From assembly GCF_009795715.1 (NCBI RefSeq), contig NZ_WTCR01000011.1, positions 1 to 64,000 on the forward strand: a stretch of 64,000 nucleotides of DNA, given 5' to 3'. Positions within the stretch are counted from its first letter, which is position 1; each line of letters begins with the position of its first letter. This DNA comes from Labilibaculum euxinicum (GTDB lineage: Bacteria > Bacteroidota > Bacteroidia > Bacteroidales > Marinifilaceae). Below, piece after piece: positions 53,831 through 62,842 of this stretch. The notes beneath the pieces were generated by a model. The model did not search any database. It worked only from the letters and a program-made list of their open reading frames with translations, and had not been told where the DNA came from. Made by a program: the position numbers and the translations under genes.

Positions 53831-54667
53831 TTACTTTCTCTTTAACTCATCCAAAGTTTTTCCCTGTTTGTCCTTCCATTCAGTCCAGCCATTGGCATTA
53901 CGAGCTAAAACCTGAGCTGCTGCAGAACTTGGAGAACTAAATATTTCATTCTCCTGAAAAACATAAATATCACCATCTTCAATCAAAATTTTACGCTCAA
54001 TAAGATTTCCCCTTAACCGACGGATGGTAGTATTACAACCAGGAGCTAAATCCTTGTTTGCTTTGGATCCTTTAAAAACGACAAATCCATCTTCTTTGTA
54101 TTCTCCTTCTGCAAGAGCTTCTTTCCCTTTACAGAAAAGTAGTTCTTTGGATTTCTCCTCTTTAGCAATAATATCAAATAGGGGAAAACCAAGGGTTGAA
54201 AGCAAAATTTTAATGGTATCGAAATTATCCAACAAGTCGGCTTCCATTGTTTCGGGCACTTTAAACTTGCGCGGATTGACTGCGTTGTCCAATGCATAGC
54301 GATTTGCTTCGTATGCTTTTGTAATGGCTAACTCTTCCAGGTATTCAATATGAGTTTGGGTAAAACTTTCGGTTTTTGAAATGATCAAAACCGCATAGTT
54401 CCAAAAATCTTTCTTTTGGTCGTGGGTTTTAATTCGATCTAAACAGTTACGGGATTGTCCAATATAAACCATGGACTTTGCATCTTCGCCATTCTTTCCA
54501 AATAAAAAATAGATCCCCGGCCGGGATACTTCTGTTCTATTATTGGCCTCATTCATCTTAGAGCGAGGAATGAAAATGGCCTGTTCAATGTTACTGGTTA
54601 TTTCGGCCAATTTAATCCCACGGGGGGAACCATCTGTTAGGAAGACCTGAATTGTTTTGCCTCTCAT
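53831..54667 (-). CDS. GIY-YIG nuclease family protein with DUF4357-type C-terminus
   Basis: A 278-aa protein. The GIY-YIG core is at about residues 50-140: RPGIYFLFGK, MVYIGQSRNCLDRIKTHD and a distal acidic HIEYLEELAITKA. A C-terminal domain (SSPSSAAAQVLARNANGWTEWKD) is typical of DUF4357. Such proteins often accompany type I R-M systems and may give an extra nuclease function. It is the most upstream gene of the restriction cluster, 117 nt before hsdR, and has its own start region. Confidence 0.85.
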   Translation of the reverse strand: MRGKTIQVFLTDGSPRGIKLAEITSNIEQAIFIPRSKMNEANNRTEVSRPGIYFLFGKNGEDAKSMVYIGQSRNCLDRIKTHDQKKDFWNYAVLIISKTESFTQTHIEYLEELAITKAYEANRYALDNAVNPRKFKVPETMEADLLDNFDTIKILLSTLGFPLFDIIAKEEKSKELLFCKGKEALAEGEYKEDGFVVFKGSKANKDLAPGCNTTIRRLRGNLIERKILIEDGDIYVFQENEIFSSPSSAAAQVLARNANGWTEWKDKQGKTLDELKRK

Positions 54668-54875
54668 TTATTTAATTGTTTGTCTCGTTTTACAAAGTAG
54701 GGTTACCAAAGCTAAGTAAAACTAAATAGCCATGCTGCAATTAATCCTTAAATTTAGTCAGCAAGTATTATTTTAAGCGATTCTTAAGAATCACCACTTA
54801 TTAAATTTTCAATGATATGAAGAGCCTGAGCAAATATTTCAGAACATTATTCATACATCAATAAACGAATTAAAC

Positions 54876-56879
54876 CTACCCAACACTCTTCACTTTCACA
54901 ACTCCCTTTCGGTAAGCATCGAGCAGTCGGTTCAGATCGAGAATTTGCTGGCGCAGATTGGCTCCAATATAGGTATCTCCCACTCTGATTCGTTTGGTTG
55001 CATGCTCAATCATGCTTCGGGTTGAAACAATATCAACTTCATCGTGTATGGCTTTGTGTTTCGATTCGAAAGAGGTATGCTCGGCAAGTATTAAACTGTA
55101 AGAATCATAAATTAAGGTATATCCGGCAATACCGGTCACTTTTTGATAGGGCTTCGACATTCCTCCATCAATAACAAAGAGTTTTCCCTCTGCTTTTACC
55201 GGACTTTCTCCTTTTCCCACTTTTACCGGCACATGCCCATTAACAATGTGCGATACTTCCGGATCAAGTCCAAATTCTTTTAAAATCCGACAGCAGGAAT
55301 CTTTATCATCCCTCAACTTGTAATACATATTGCTTTCTTCGCGCTGAACTTCTTTATCGTTCAGAAAATATCGTTCGAAAGTGGCCATCTTCTTTTTGCC
55401 AAAAAGCGGCGAATAAGCCCCGCTCCACAGATACCACATGTAATCGCGGTCTTTGTTCCTTGTTTCGGGATGTTCGCGGTTAAAATAAGCCCGTCGGGAA
55501 ATTAAATCGAACTGATCGCACAAGGCCTTCCCTTTGTATTTTTCACCCAGTAAAGTAAGTTCTTTAAAATCTCCCTTTTCATCGAGGGGGATACAGCCAT
55601 GAAACAGCAAATTTGAATTGTAGGAAAGATAAGTACCTCCTTTTGAGAATAATGTTTTAATGTGTCGCTGCAGTTTGTCGCAATACAAAAAGGAAATTTG
55701 AAGTTTTTCGGCCAACTCCTTCTCCTCTTCTGTTAGTTGATAAGGATTTTTAGGATCGATAGTGGGAAATGATTTGTCGTTCAACACCAGTTCCCGTCCA
55801 TCAATTATCACAGTACCTTTTTCATAATCGATTTTGTCGAGCAGCAAACGGTCGCCCATTTCCATTTCGGGGTTTCGCTGAATGATCTCTCCTGCCAGTT
55901 TCATTTCAATCACCATAATGGCTTTGTGCATTTTACTGGTCAGTTTAATCTGAGTCGATCCAATGTTTTCTACCGGTGTATTCTTAGGAATAAAAGCCTC
56001 ACATGGATCTCCCTCGTAGGCTTTCATAGCGAAGGTTGCCAGTGGCATCAAATTAATCCCGTAGGCATCTTCCAGCGTGTCCAAATTGTTGTATCGGGCA
56101 CTCAAACGAATTACGGCAGCTATACTGGCACGTATTCCTGTTGCGGCAGCCATCCATACAATGTCGTGGTTTCCCCACTGAATATCTACCGAATAATGAT
56201 CCTGTATCACATCCATCACCTTATCGGCATAGGGACCTCTGTCATATATATCACCAATAATGTGCAGCCTATCAATCAACAAGCGTTGTATAAACTTACT
56301 GATCGCGACAATAAACTGGTTGGCCCGATCTACATCAATAATGGATTGTATGATGCATTCGAAATATTTTTCCTTTTTCGCGTTAGGTTCATTCAGCAAT
56401 TCATCAATTACATAGGCAAAATCAGCCGGCATGGCCTTTCTTACTTTCGATTGTGTATACTTATCGGCCGAAACACGGGCTACGTCAATCAGTCTGCGAA
56501 GTGTTACCGCAAACCATTCATTCAGATTATCCTGTTCTTTTGTGATGAGTTTGAGTTTATCCTCAGGGTAATAAATGAGTGTTGACAGCTGATTCTTCTC
56601 TTTTTCGCTGATTGTGTTCCCGTAGACTATATCAATTTTCTTTCGTACCATGCCCGATGCATTTCGCAGCACATGACTAAAGGTCTCGTATTCTCCATGA
56701 ATATCCGTAAGGAAATGCTCCGTGCCTTTGGGCAGATTCATGATTGATTCAAGATTAATGATTTCGGTACAGGCGGCTTGAACTGTGGGGAATTTCTCAG
56801 CAAGAAGGTTCAGAAATCTTAATTCGTCTTCGCTGTAATTGTGTTTTAACAATTGATCTTTATTGTAGTTGGGAACCAT
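54876..56879 (-). CDS. fbp: Class III fructose-1,6-bisphosphatase
   Basis: Gluconeogenic phosphatase that removes the C1 phosphate of fructose 1,6-bisphosphate. The protein is 667 aa, the normal length for the class III enzyme. The metallophosphoesterase signature appears as HIIGDIYDRGPYADK and WGNHDIVWMAA, with a distal HIVNGHVPVKVGKGESP. The N-terminus is FLTDIHGEYETFSHVLRN. It is monocistronic. Confidence 0.96.
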   Translation of the reverse strand: MVPNYNKDQLLKHNYSEDELRFLNLLAEKFPTVQAACTEIINLESIMNLPKGTEHFLTDIHGEYETFSHVLRNASGMVRKKIDIVYGNTISEKEKNQLSTLIYYPEDKLKLITKEQDNLNEWFAVTLRRLIDVARVSADKYTQSKVRKAMPADFAYVIDELLNEPNAKKEKYFECIIQSIIDVDRANQFIVAISKFIQRLLIDRLHIIGDIYDRGPYADKVMDVIQDHYSVDIQWGNHDIVWMAAATGIRASIAAVIRLSARYNNLDTLEDAYGINLMPLATFAMKAYEGDPCEAFIPKNTPVENIGSTQIKLTSKMHKAIMVIEMKLAGEIIQRNPEMEMGDRLLLDKIDYEKGTVIIDGRELVLNDKSFPTIDPKNPYQLTEEEKELAEKLQISFLYCDKLQRHIKTLFSKGGTYLSYNSNLLFHGCIPLDEKGDFKELTLLGEKYKGKALCDQFDLISRRAYFNREHPETRNKDRDYMWYLWSGAYSPLFGKKKMATFERYFLNDKEVQREESNMYYKLRDDKDSCCRILKEFGLDPEVSHIVNGHVPVKVGKGESPVKAEGKLFVIDGGMSKPYQKVTGIAGYTLIYDSYSLILAEHTSFESKHKAIHDEVDIVSTRSMIEHATKRIRVGDTYIGANLRQQILDLNRLLDAYRKGVVKVKSVG

Positions 56880-56967
56880 TTATCTTTGTATCAGTTAATT
56901 TGATAGTTACTTTTGCTAACCCGCAAACCCTAAGGACTGCTTATCGTAAGATTATGTTTATTATTCT

Positions 56968-57076
56968 GTACAGACGCGGTGTTTCGTGTCTCATAAATTA
57001 TTATCCTTTTCTGATGCCATGAATGGTATCCTTTAATTTCATTTGCAATTCAGACGCCATGCATGGCGTCTTTACC
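56968..57076. repeat. 109-bp direct repeat, copy at the 3' side of the transposase
   Basis: Runs from GTACAGACGCGG to GGCGTCTTTACC. It holds two hairpins, GACGCG-GTGTTT-CGTGTC and AGACGCCATGCATGGCGTCT (perfect 20-bp palindrome). It is nearly identical to 57627-57735. The transposase stop codon (57072-57074) lies inside it. Confidence 0.9.
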
Positions 57077-57605
57077 ATTCATACATTTCGTCATTTTTCC
57101 AGTTGCCTGGATTATTTTGTATGTATTGTTCTATTCTGTGGCAGGAATCAAAATCGCGCACAATATGATCGTGAAACCGGGTTTGCCATGCGAAATTGGA
57201 ATTGATTTTTCGGGCATTGATGGTCACGGATGATTTGAATCCGCGAATGATTGATGCCAAATTTTTGGATTGTGATCCAAACGCAGAGACGCGATGCATC
57301 GCGTCTGTACCGGTATTGTAATTATTTTTGCCAATGGTGATTAGGGCATGAAAATGATTTGGCATGATTACAAATTCGCCCAATTCCAAATTCATATCGG
57401 GTCTGATTTCGGGTGTTTTTATCCATTCACATTGCGCCAATTCCCCAATTTCATTCAATATCATTTTTCCATTGGTAATTTCCCCAAAATAATGTTCGCG
57501 TTGGTGGGTGCAGATGGTTACAAAATAAATGGCATTCGATCCGTAATCCCAATCTTTTAATCGGGCGGATGGTATGCGGTATTTATTTTGAAATTTATCG
57601 GCCAT
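57072..57605 (-). CDS. REP-associated tyrosine transposase (RAYT, Y1 family)
   Basis: A 177-aa single-strand transposase of the IS200-like type. The HUH metal-binding motif is in PNHFHALITI, and the catalytic Tyr is probably in RIEQYIQNNPGNW. The N-terminus is RLKDWDYGSNAIYFVTICT. RAYTs act on REP hairpins and are usually domesticated single-copy genes. It is flanked by two 109-bp repeats with REP hairpins. A REP palindrome lies inside its own coding frame. Confidence 0.92.
   Translation of the reverse strand: MADKFQNKYRIPSARLKDWDYGSNAIYFVTICTHQREHYFGEITNGKMILNEIGELAQCEWIKTPEIRPDMNLELGEFVIMPNHFHALITIGKNNYNTGTDAMHRVSAFGSQSKNLASIIRGFKSSVTINARKINSNFAWQTRFHDHIVRDFDSCHRIEQYIQNNPGNWKNDEMYEW
57287..57306. 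repeat. REP palindrome inside the RAYT coding sequence
   Basis: AGACGCGATGCATCGCGTCT, a perfect 20-bp palindrome, in frame as part of the codons for TDAMHRVSA. It shares the AGACGC...GCGTCT arms with the hairpins in the flanking repeats. Confidence 0.85.
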
Positions 57606-57626
57606 TTTCTAAATTTTATTTATGAT

Positions 57627-57735
57627 GTACAGACGCGGTGTTTCGCGTCTCATAAATTATTATCCTTTTCTGATGCCATGAATGGAATCCTTTAATTTCA
57701 TTTACAATTCAGACGCCAAGTATGGCGTCTCTACC
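57627..57735. repeat. 109-bp direct repeat, copy at the 5' side of the transposase
   Basis: Same layout as 56968-57076. GACGCG-GTGTTT-CGCGTC pairs perfectly here. The second hairpin is AGACGCCA-AGTA-TGGCGTCT. It begins 21 nt upstream of the transposase ATG. Confidence 0.9.
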
Positions 57736-57998
57736 TTACACAAACATTTTTTTGTAACAATCCTTTTTTGAATCTATTGTATTCCAAATTAGAATCTGAA
57801 ATTTTTGATTGTTTTCAAAAATAACAAAATATGTAAATATTAACCTTATTAGATTCGATTTTTCAAGTAATTGCTGCAGTTCAGCAAAACGCGAAAAAAT
57901 ACAGAGCTAAAAGAAAAGTAAGGGATACAAAGCGTTCATTCATGAGACAAAAGAAATCTCATTTTCAAGCAATTCTAAACGGGAAGCAAAATTTTAGT

Positions 57999-59042
57999 TT
58001 ATTCAGACAGTACGCGTGATTCACTTTGTACCTCAAGCAAACTCTTTGCAGCCAATACGCGATTCACAAAAACTTCAACAGAGTCTTCAGACTGTATGCA
58101 CTGGTCGTCGACATACAAGGAAAATGGTTTTGGGGCATCTTTATTCACCTCCAGGCGGTTACTGTCGTCCGGATTTGCTTTTACAAGCCTAACTCCTTTT
58201 CGGGATAAGGCCCGCCGAAGTAAAACATATTCGAATCCATGACCTTTTACTGCTACCTGTGAGTGTTGCGTGTGCATCACTTTAAACAAACCTGTTTTAT
58301 TGTCGAACACAACTCCTTTGTGCTGAAACATTTTTTGAAAGGCATTTTTAAGCAGTAAGTCTTCCGGACTACCTGTAATTAAAGGACCTCCATTTTGCAG
58401 CAACCACAAGCGATCCGATAGCTGCAAAGCCAAATCCAGATCGTGGGTCGACATTAAAATGGATTTTCCGGATGTATTGGCAATATCCCGTAACAACTGC
58501 ATGATCTCAACTCTGGCGGGCAAATCTAAAAAAGCAGTTGGTTCGTCCAATATAATTAGCGGCGTATCCTGAGCAAGAGCTTTGGCGATAAAAGCTTTTT
58601 GTCTCTCTCCGTCGCTTAAAGAAGTCAACAAGCTGTCTTTTTTGTGTGCAATTCCGCATTGTTCCATGGCACGAGCAACAATAATTTTATCTGCTGCGTT
58701 CAATCGTCCCAACATCCCTGTGTAAGGACTGCGGCCATAACCTACCAATTCCTGCACATTCGCATTCGGAACAACAACTCTATCGGTTAACACCACTGCA
58801 ATCTGTTTCGACAACTCCTTTTCGTTCAATTGATGAACTTCCTGATTGTCAATCAGAATTAAACCTCCTAAAACAGGCTGAAAACCACAAATACTTCGCA
58901 TCAAAGTACTTTTTCCTGTTCCGTTTGATCCCAACAGGCAAATTAATTCTCCTGACGGAATAATGGCTGATAAATTGCCGGCCACAATTTTGCTGCCGTA
59001 ACCTATCGAAAGATTTCTGATGTGCAGTAGGTTTTTATTCAT
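57999..59042 (-). CDS. ABC transporter ATP-binding protein (FecE/BtuD type)
   Basis: A 347-aa protein. The ATPase domain (1-250) has Walker A LLGSNGTGKSTLMRSIC, signature LSDGERQKAFIAKALAQ, Walker B LIILDEPTAFLDLPARV and the H-loop MSTHDLDLAL. A C-terminal extension of about 95 residues (from VAVKGHGFEYVLLRRALS) is longer than the usual 250-260-aa FecE. It energises the permease at 59052-60101, 9 nt upstream, for uptake of a siderophore, haem or cobalamin-type chelate. Confidence 0.93.
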   Translation of the reverse strand: MNKNLLHIRNLSIGYGSKIVAGNLSAIIPSGELICLLGSNGTGKSTLMRSICGFQPVLGGLILIDNQEVHQLNEKELSKQIAVVLTDRVVVPNANVQELVGYGRSPYTGMLGRLNAADKIIVARAMEQCGIAHKKDSLLTSLSDGERQKAFIAKALAQDTPLIILDEPTAFLDLPARVEIMQLLRDIANTSGKSILMSTHDLDLALQLSDRLWLLQNGGPLITGSPEDLLLKNAFQKMFQHKGVVFDNKTGLFKVMHTQHSQVAVKGHGFEYVLLRRALSRKGVRLVKANPDDSNRLEVNKDAPKPFSLYVDDQCIQSEDSVEVFVNRVLAAKSLLEVQSESRVLSE

Positions 59043-59051
59043 GCTAAAGGG

Positions 59052-60101
59052 CTAAAAATTTTCTTTGCGTTTTTTCCAGATTACTGAGATAACAACCGGT
59101 GCGCCAATAAAAGCAGTTACCGAATTAATAGGTAATTCACTCTCCATTCCTGGAAGACGGGCCAGCAAATTACAAAGCAATGCTGTTGCTGCTCCTAAAA
59201 TGCAGGCATTACAAATTAAATATAAATGATTGCTTGTGCGGGATACCAGTTTTGCCAGATGCGGAACGGCCATGCCAATGAATATGATGGGACCGCAAAA
59301 GGCAGTTACAATAGCAGTTAATGTTCCTGCACATAAAATGATCAGCAAGCGTGCCCGCTTGATCTTTAAACCTAAATTGCTGGCGTACCGGTCGCCCAAA
59401 GCCATTAAATTCAGCGATTTACTTAAAAACAAAGCAAGTAAGGAGGGCACAATGGTAATCATCGCAAACAAATAAGCCCGGTCAACCGACATGCGCGAAA
59501 AACTGCCCAATCCCCATATTACATAGTTGTGCACATCTTCTTCCATGCTGTAGAATTTCAATACACCCACCACCGAATTAGACAGATAACCAATCATCAC
59601 TCCGATGATAAGCACACTCAAGGTGCCTCCAATTTTATGAGAGATGAACAGGATCAAAGCTAAAACAGCAAAAGCACCTCCCAACGAGGCTGTAATTATT
59701 GCTAAATCGCCCCAAATGCCCAATCGGGAAAACGAAAATCCCCAAACCTGCCCTGCCACCAAAAGCACAAAGCCAACTCCCAAACTCGATCCCGAAGAAA
59801 TTCCCAATACCGAAGGTCCTGCCAAAGGATTTCGAAAAAGTGTTTGCATCAGCAGTCCGGCTACTCCAAGAGCCATACCTGCACCTAAAGCAACTATGGT
59901 TTGCGGCAGCCGGGTTCGCAGCAGAATATTCTCCCAAATTACATTGGATGATCCTTTTCCTGTTACAATATCAACCACCCCGGCAATAGGAATATTGACC
60001 GATCCCATTGCCAGATTTAAGGCAGTCAAAATCAACAAAATACCAAGAGATAAAGGAATAAGAACTGATTTTCTCTGAAAAATAGGTATCATAGGATTCA
60101 C
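59052..60101 (-). CDS. FecCD-family ABC transporter permease
   Basis: A 349-aa inner-membrane permease with about 10 TM helices. Family motifs are LRTRLPQTIVALGAGMALGVAGLLMQTLFRNPLAGPSVLGISSGSSLG near the N-terminus, and the EAA-type loop FCGPIIFIGMAVPHLAKLV. It overlaps the upstream binding-protein gene by 4 nt. It imports metal chelates (iron siderophore, haem or B12); the exact substrate is unknown. Confidence 0.94.
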   Translation of the reverse strand: MNPMIPIFQRKSVLIPLSLGILLILTALNLAMGSVNIPIAGVVDIVTGKGSSNVIWENILLRTRLPQTIVALGAGMALGVAGLLMQTLFRNPLAGPSVLGISSGSSLGVGFVLLVAGQVWGFSFSRLGIWGDLAIITASLGGAFAVLALILFISHKIGGTLSVLIIGVMIGYLSNSVVGVLKFYSMEEDVHNYVIWGLGSFSRMSVDRAYLFAMITIVPSLLALFLSKSLNLMALGDRYASNLGLKIKRARLLIILCAGTLTAIVTAFCGPIIFIGMAVPHLAKLVSRTSNHLYLICNACILGAATALLCNLLARLPGMESELPINSVTAFIGAPVVISVIWKKRKENF

Positions 60102-61237
60102 TTTAAAACTTCATAAAATTCCGGTTTGTAATCGGGCAGCAAATCGGGATGAAAGAAATGAATGTAATCTGCCAATATCACATCCGGTTTCATAGCATTT
60201 TGCTCATAGTAGGGTTTCTCTCTGATGTTGCACATGATTACATTTCCTTTTTTGTAGGCTTTAAAATCGGCATAGCGTACATCTTGCTCAATCAGTGATT
60301 TGCGCCCGAAACCTAAGGGTTCGGGAACCAAAATCCGCCAAAAATCGGCATTGGCAGCTTTGGTGTAAACACTTTCGAAACCCAAAGGATATGCTCCTTG
60401 TTTATCGTCCTCAATAATATATTTGGCTCCTGCATCGCGGAAATAATTGGCATAAAAACTTTTGCCTCCCGGCACATACCAGGTTCCCGACTTCATTTTT
60501 CCTGAGAATACTGTTGGTCGTATTTTCACTTTTTTAGTGAGGGTTTTAAGGGAATCATAGCGAAAGGCAATTTTCTGAAACAAAGAATCGGCCTGCTTTT
60601 CTTTTCCAACAAAAGGTGCAATCATTTTTACCCATTCGGCTCTCCCCAACGGTGATTTTTCATCGTAAGCCGCCATAGGAACCAATGGAATACCCAGATT
60701 TTTCAAGGCATCGTAACCACCCGATTTGTAAGGAGAAACGATAATTAAATCAGGATTTAAACCCGCAATCAATTCGGTATTAAAGTGCCCCTCTTTTCCA
60801 ACCCGTTTCACACTTCCATCTTCTATTCGCTTGTTGATGCCTTCGTGAAACAAGTGCCGGCTGCTGTTGGTTGCCACAATGCGGTTAATATCTTGTAATG
60901 CAAAAAAGTAGGTCAGTTGAGTGGACGATAAACAGATGATTTTTTTACAAGGAACCTGAATGGTATTCGGACTCTTATCTCCTGCCAATTTCTCTCTCAC
61001 CAATTTAAATTCCTGATAAGTTGAATCATTCGCTTTGCCATTATAAATTCTTAGAACCTGATCCTTATCGGAATTAAAAATCTCAAAGCCTTTAGCATAC
61101 TCTAAATCTTTCTTCTGATACTTTTGTATAAACCTTGAGTCCACTTTTTTTGAACTTTGATTGCAGGAAGTCAATACAAATAAGAGTACTAATAAATAGC
61201 AACAAATGGAATAATATCTTTTCATCGTTCTTCTCAT
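60098..61237 (-). CDS. Chelate-binding lipoprotein of the ABC importer (FecB/BtuF type)
   Basis: A 379-aa protein with a lipoprotein signal (LLVLLFVLTSCNQSS, lipobox Cys). A periplasmic-binding fold follows: NRIVATNSSRHLF, ELIAGLNPDLIIVSPYKSGGYD, and the C-terminal IREKPYYEQNAMKPDVILADYIHFFHP. It captures the ligand and delivers it to the FecCD permease. The start could be the second Met (MKRYYS, four codons on). The operon context suggests iron or tetrapyrrole uptake. Confidence 0.9.
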   Translation of the reverse strand: MRRTMKRYYSICCYLLVLLFVLTSCNQSSKKVDSRFIQKYQKKDLEYAKGFEIFNSDKDQVLRIYNGKANDSTYQEFKLVREKLAGDKSPNTIQVPCKKIICLSSTQLTYFFALQDINRIVATNSSRHLFHEGINKRIEDGSVKRVGKEGHFNTELIAGLNPDLIIVSPYKSGGYDALKNLGIPLVPMAAYDEKSPLGRAEWVKMIAPFVGKEKQADSLFQKIAFRYDSLKTLTKKVKIRPTVFSGKMKSGTWYVPGGKSFYANYFRDAGAKYIIEDDKQGAYPLGFESVYTKAANADFWRILVPEPLGFGRKSLIEQDVRYADFKAYKKGNVIMCNIREKPYYEQNAMKPDVILADYIHFFHPDLLPDYKPEFYEVLK

Positions 61238-61244
61238 AATACTT

Positions 61245-61946
61245 CTATTCTATTACAATATATTTTATAAAACCAACTTTTCGTCCATTGGAATCATATT
61301 CGTAAATCCGTTTGGAATTGGGCCTTTTCCCTGAATGATAATAAGTGAAACTTGTGCTTCTTTGAGATTCTTTATTGTAATCGTAATGATTCAACTTCAC
61401 CAACTTCCCATTAGTATCGCGTGTGTACTTCTCACTCAATCTGCCATTTTTATCATACTTGTTTTCAGTGTAAAACAAAGAGGTTTGCTTTCCTTCAGCA
61501 TTATAAGTTGTGGATTCAATCTGATGACCAAATTCATTAAATGCGTACTTCACCGTTTTTAACAATGTTTTATTAGAATAATATTCTGTTTTAATATTTC
61601 TTCCCTTGTCATCGTAAGTATAACGTTTACTGCTTACCTTATTCTTAAGGTGATCTATTTTAGAGCTCTTTGTTTTCTGTTTCTTCTCATTAAATTGATA
61701 TTCATAGACTGTAATCAATTTATTGGTCACGTTATATTTTTCAGTCTTTATTTTATTTCCTTGCTCATCGTAGAAATAAAGCACTTTCTTTTTCAGTCTT
61801 TTTGGGCTGTCGAAACTTAATTTTCCTGAACACAAACCTTCTTCATTATAGGTATATTGCCCACATCCTATAAATTGATATTCTTTCGTTACTGCCTTTT
61901 CTTGTATCGAAGTAAAAGACAATAAAAGGATCAATAAGTTCATCAT
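61245..61946 (-). CDS. Periplasmic/exported YD-repeat-like protein
   Basis: A 233-aa protein with a short hydrophobic N-terminus (MNLLILLLSFTSI). About eight repeats of the form YxYDxxGxxxKxEYYxN follow (VLYFYDEQGNKIKTEKYN, YTYDDKGRNIKTEYYSN, YEYDSNGRKVGFIKY). They resemble RHS/YD repeats or MORN-like antitoxin folds. The role in the uptake operon is unknown. Gaps of 7 and 2 nt to its neighbours indicate co-transcription. Confidence 0.7.
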   Translation of the reverse strand: MMNLLILLLSFTSIQEKAVTKEYQFIGCGQYTYNEEGLCSGKLSFDSPKRLKKKVLYFYDEQGNKIKTEKYNVTNKLITVYEYQFNEKKQKTKSSKIDHLKNKVSSKRYTYDDKGRNIKTEYYSNKTLLKTVKYAFNEFGHQIESTTYNAEGKQTSLFYTENKYDKNGRLSEKYTRDTNGKLVKLNHYDYNKESQRSTSFTYYHSGKRPNSKRIYEYDSNGRKVGFIKYIVIE

Positions 61947-61948
61947 TC

Positions 61949-62842
61949 TTATTTTGATTTAAGTTCGATTAGTACTTCTTTCAGGTGTTCAATCCAAATG
62001 CGGACAACATTATCCTGATCTGCCATTCCTCTCAAAACTGCTTCTGTTTTGTATCCTCTGGCTTCCAATACTGATTTCCAGCTTTCTTCCTCTTCACCCG
62101 CCATATCGTTTCGGGCATGATCGCCGGCAATGGTCATAAAAGGAAGCAACCATACTTTGTTTACCTTTCGGGTTTCCAATTTCTCAATCACCTGATTCAA
62201 TTCAGGATATCCCTCTACTGTAGCCAGAAATACATTGGAATGTTTTTGCCATAAATAGTACTGCATTCCTGGATAATATACGTTTGCCGGATGATGCGTG
62301 CCATGCCCCATAAAAACAACAACATCGCCTTCCACCATTCCTTTCGGTAAGTTTTGCAGCAAAACATCGCCTAGATTTTCAATGTCATTTTGATGATACA
62401 ACAAAGGTTTGCCCAGTTGAACCTGATCAATTCCTTTTGGCATCCCCGAAAATGCTTCCACCGTTGTTTTCAAATTTTCATATTCTTCTCCGGGAATTAC
62501 ATGCAGAGACTGAACCGCGACATTTGTGAAACCTTCCTCTCCCATTTTGGCCAAAGCTTCGGCAGGCGAATCAATAGTTTCGCCGCGTGAGCGAAGTTTA
62601 TTGCGAATTATTTTTGATGTAAAAGCCCAATGTATTTCCAAATCTGGAAACGTGGCTTTCACTTCCGCTTCGATGTGTTGAAAGGTTGCCCGGGTTTCGG
62701 GATAACTGGAACCAAAGGAGACCAATAGAATTCCTGTTTTATTCGCTTTTTTTGTGTGTGCAGCAGCCATAAATGAAAATGTTATTAGGAGCAGGAACAA
62801 GCCTGTCTTTAAATATTTACTGAACTGATATTTTTTAATCAT
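61949..62842 (-). CDS. cbiK: Sirohydrochlorin cobaltochelatase CbiK, with signal peptide
   Basis: A 297-aa type II chelatase. The N-terminal hydrophobic segment (residues about 13-28, FLLLITFSFMAAAH) acts as a signal peptide, implying a periplasmic enzyme. Conserved parts are GILLVSFGSSYPETRATF, the metal-site His in VVVFMGHGTHHPANVYYPG, and LLPFMTIAGDHARNDMAGEEEESW. In cytoplasmic B12 synthesis it inserts Co2+ into sirohydrochlorin. A periplasmic form in an uptake operon may instead handle haem or another metal-tetrapyrrole (inference). It overlaps the PepSY gene by 8 nt. Confidence 0.93.
   Translation of the reverse strand: MIKKYQFSKYLKTGLFLLLITFSFMAAAHTKKANKTGILLVSFGSSYPETRATFQHIEAEVKATFPDLEIHWAFTSKIIRNKLRSRGETIDSPAEALAKMGEEGFTNVAVQSLHVIPGEEYENLKTTVEAFSGMPKGIDQVQLGKPLLYHQNDIENLGDVLLQNLPKGMVEGDVVVFMGHGTHHPANVYYPGMQYYLWQKHSNVFLATVEGYPELNQVIEKLETRKVNKVWLLPFMTIAGDHARNDMAGEEEESWKSVLEARGYKTEAVLRGMADQDNVVRIWIEHLKEVLIELKSK

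Noticed and set aside
55926-56585. 219-aa plus-strand ORF antisense to fbp
   Set aside because: It lies wholly within a well-supported fbp gene and shows no motif or start context.
56881-56888. Plus-strand TATCTTTG box just upstream of fbp
   Set aside because: It points away from fbp into repeat DNA with no gene on that strand; probably chance.
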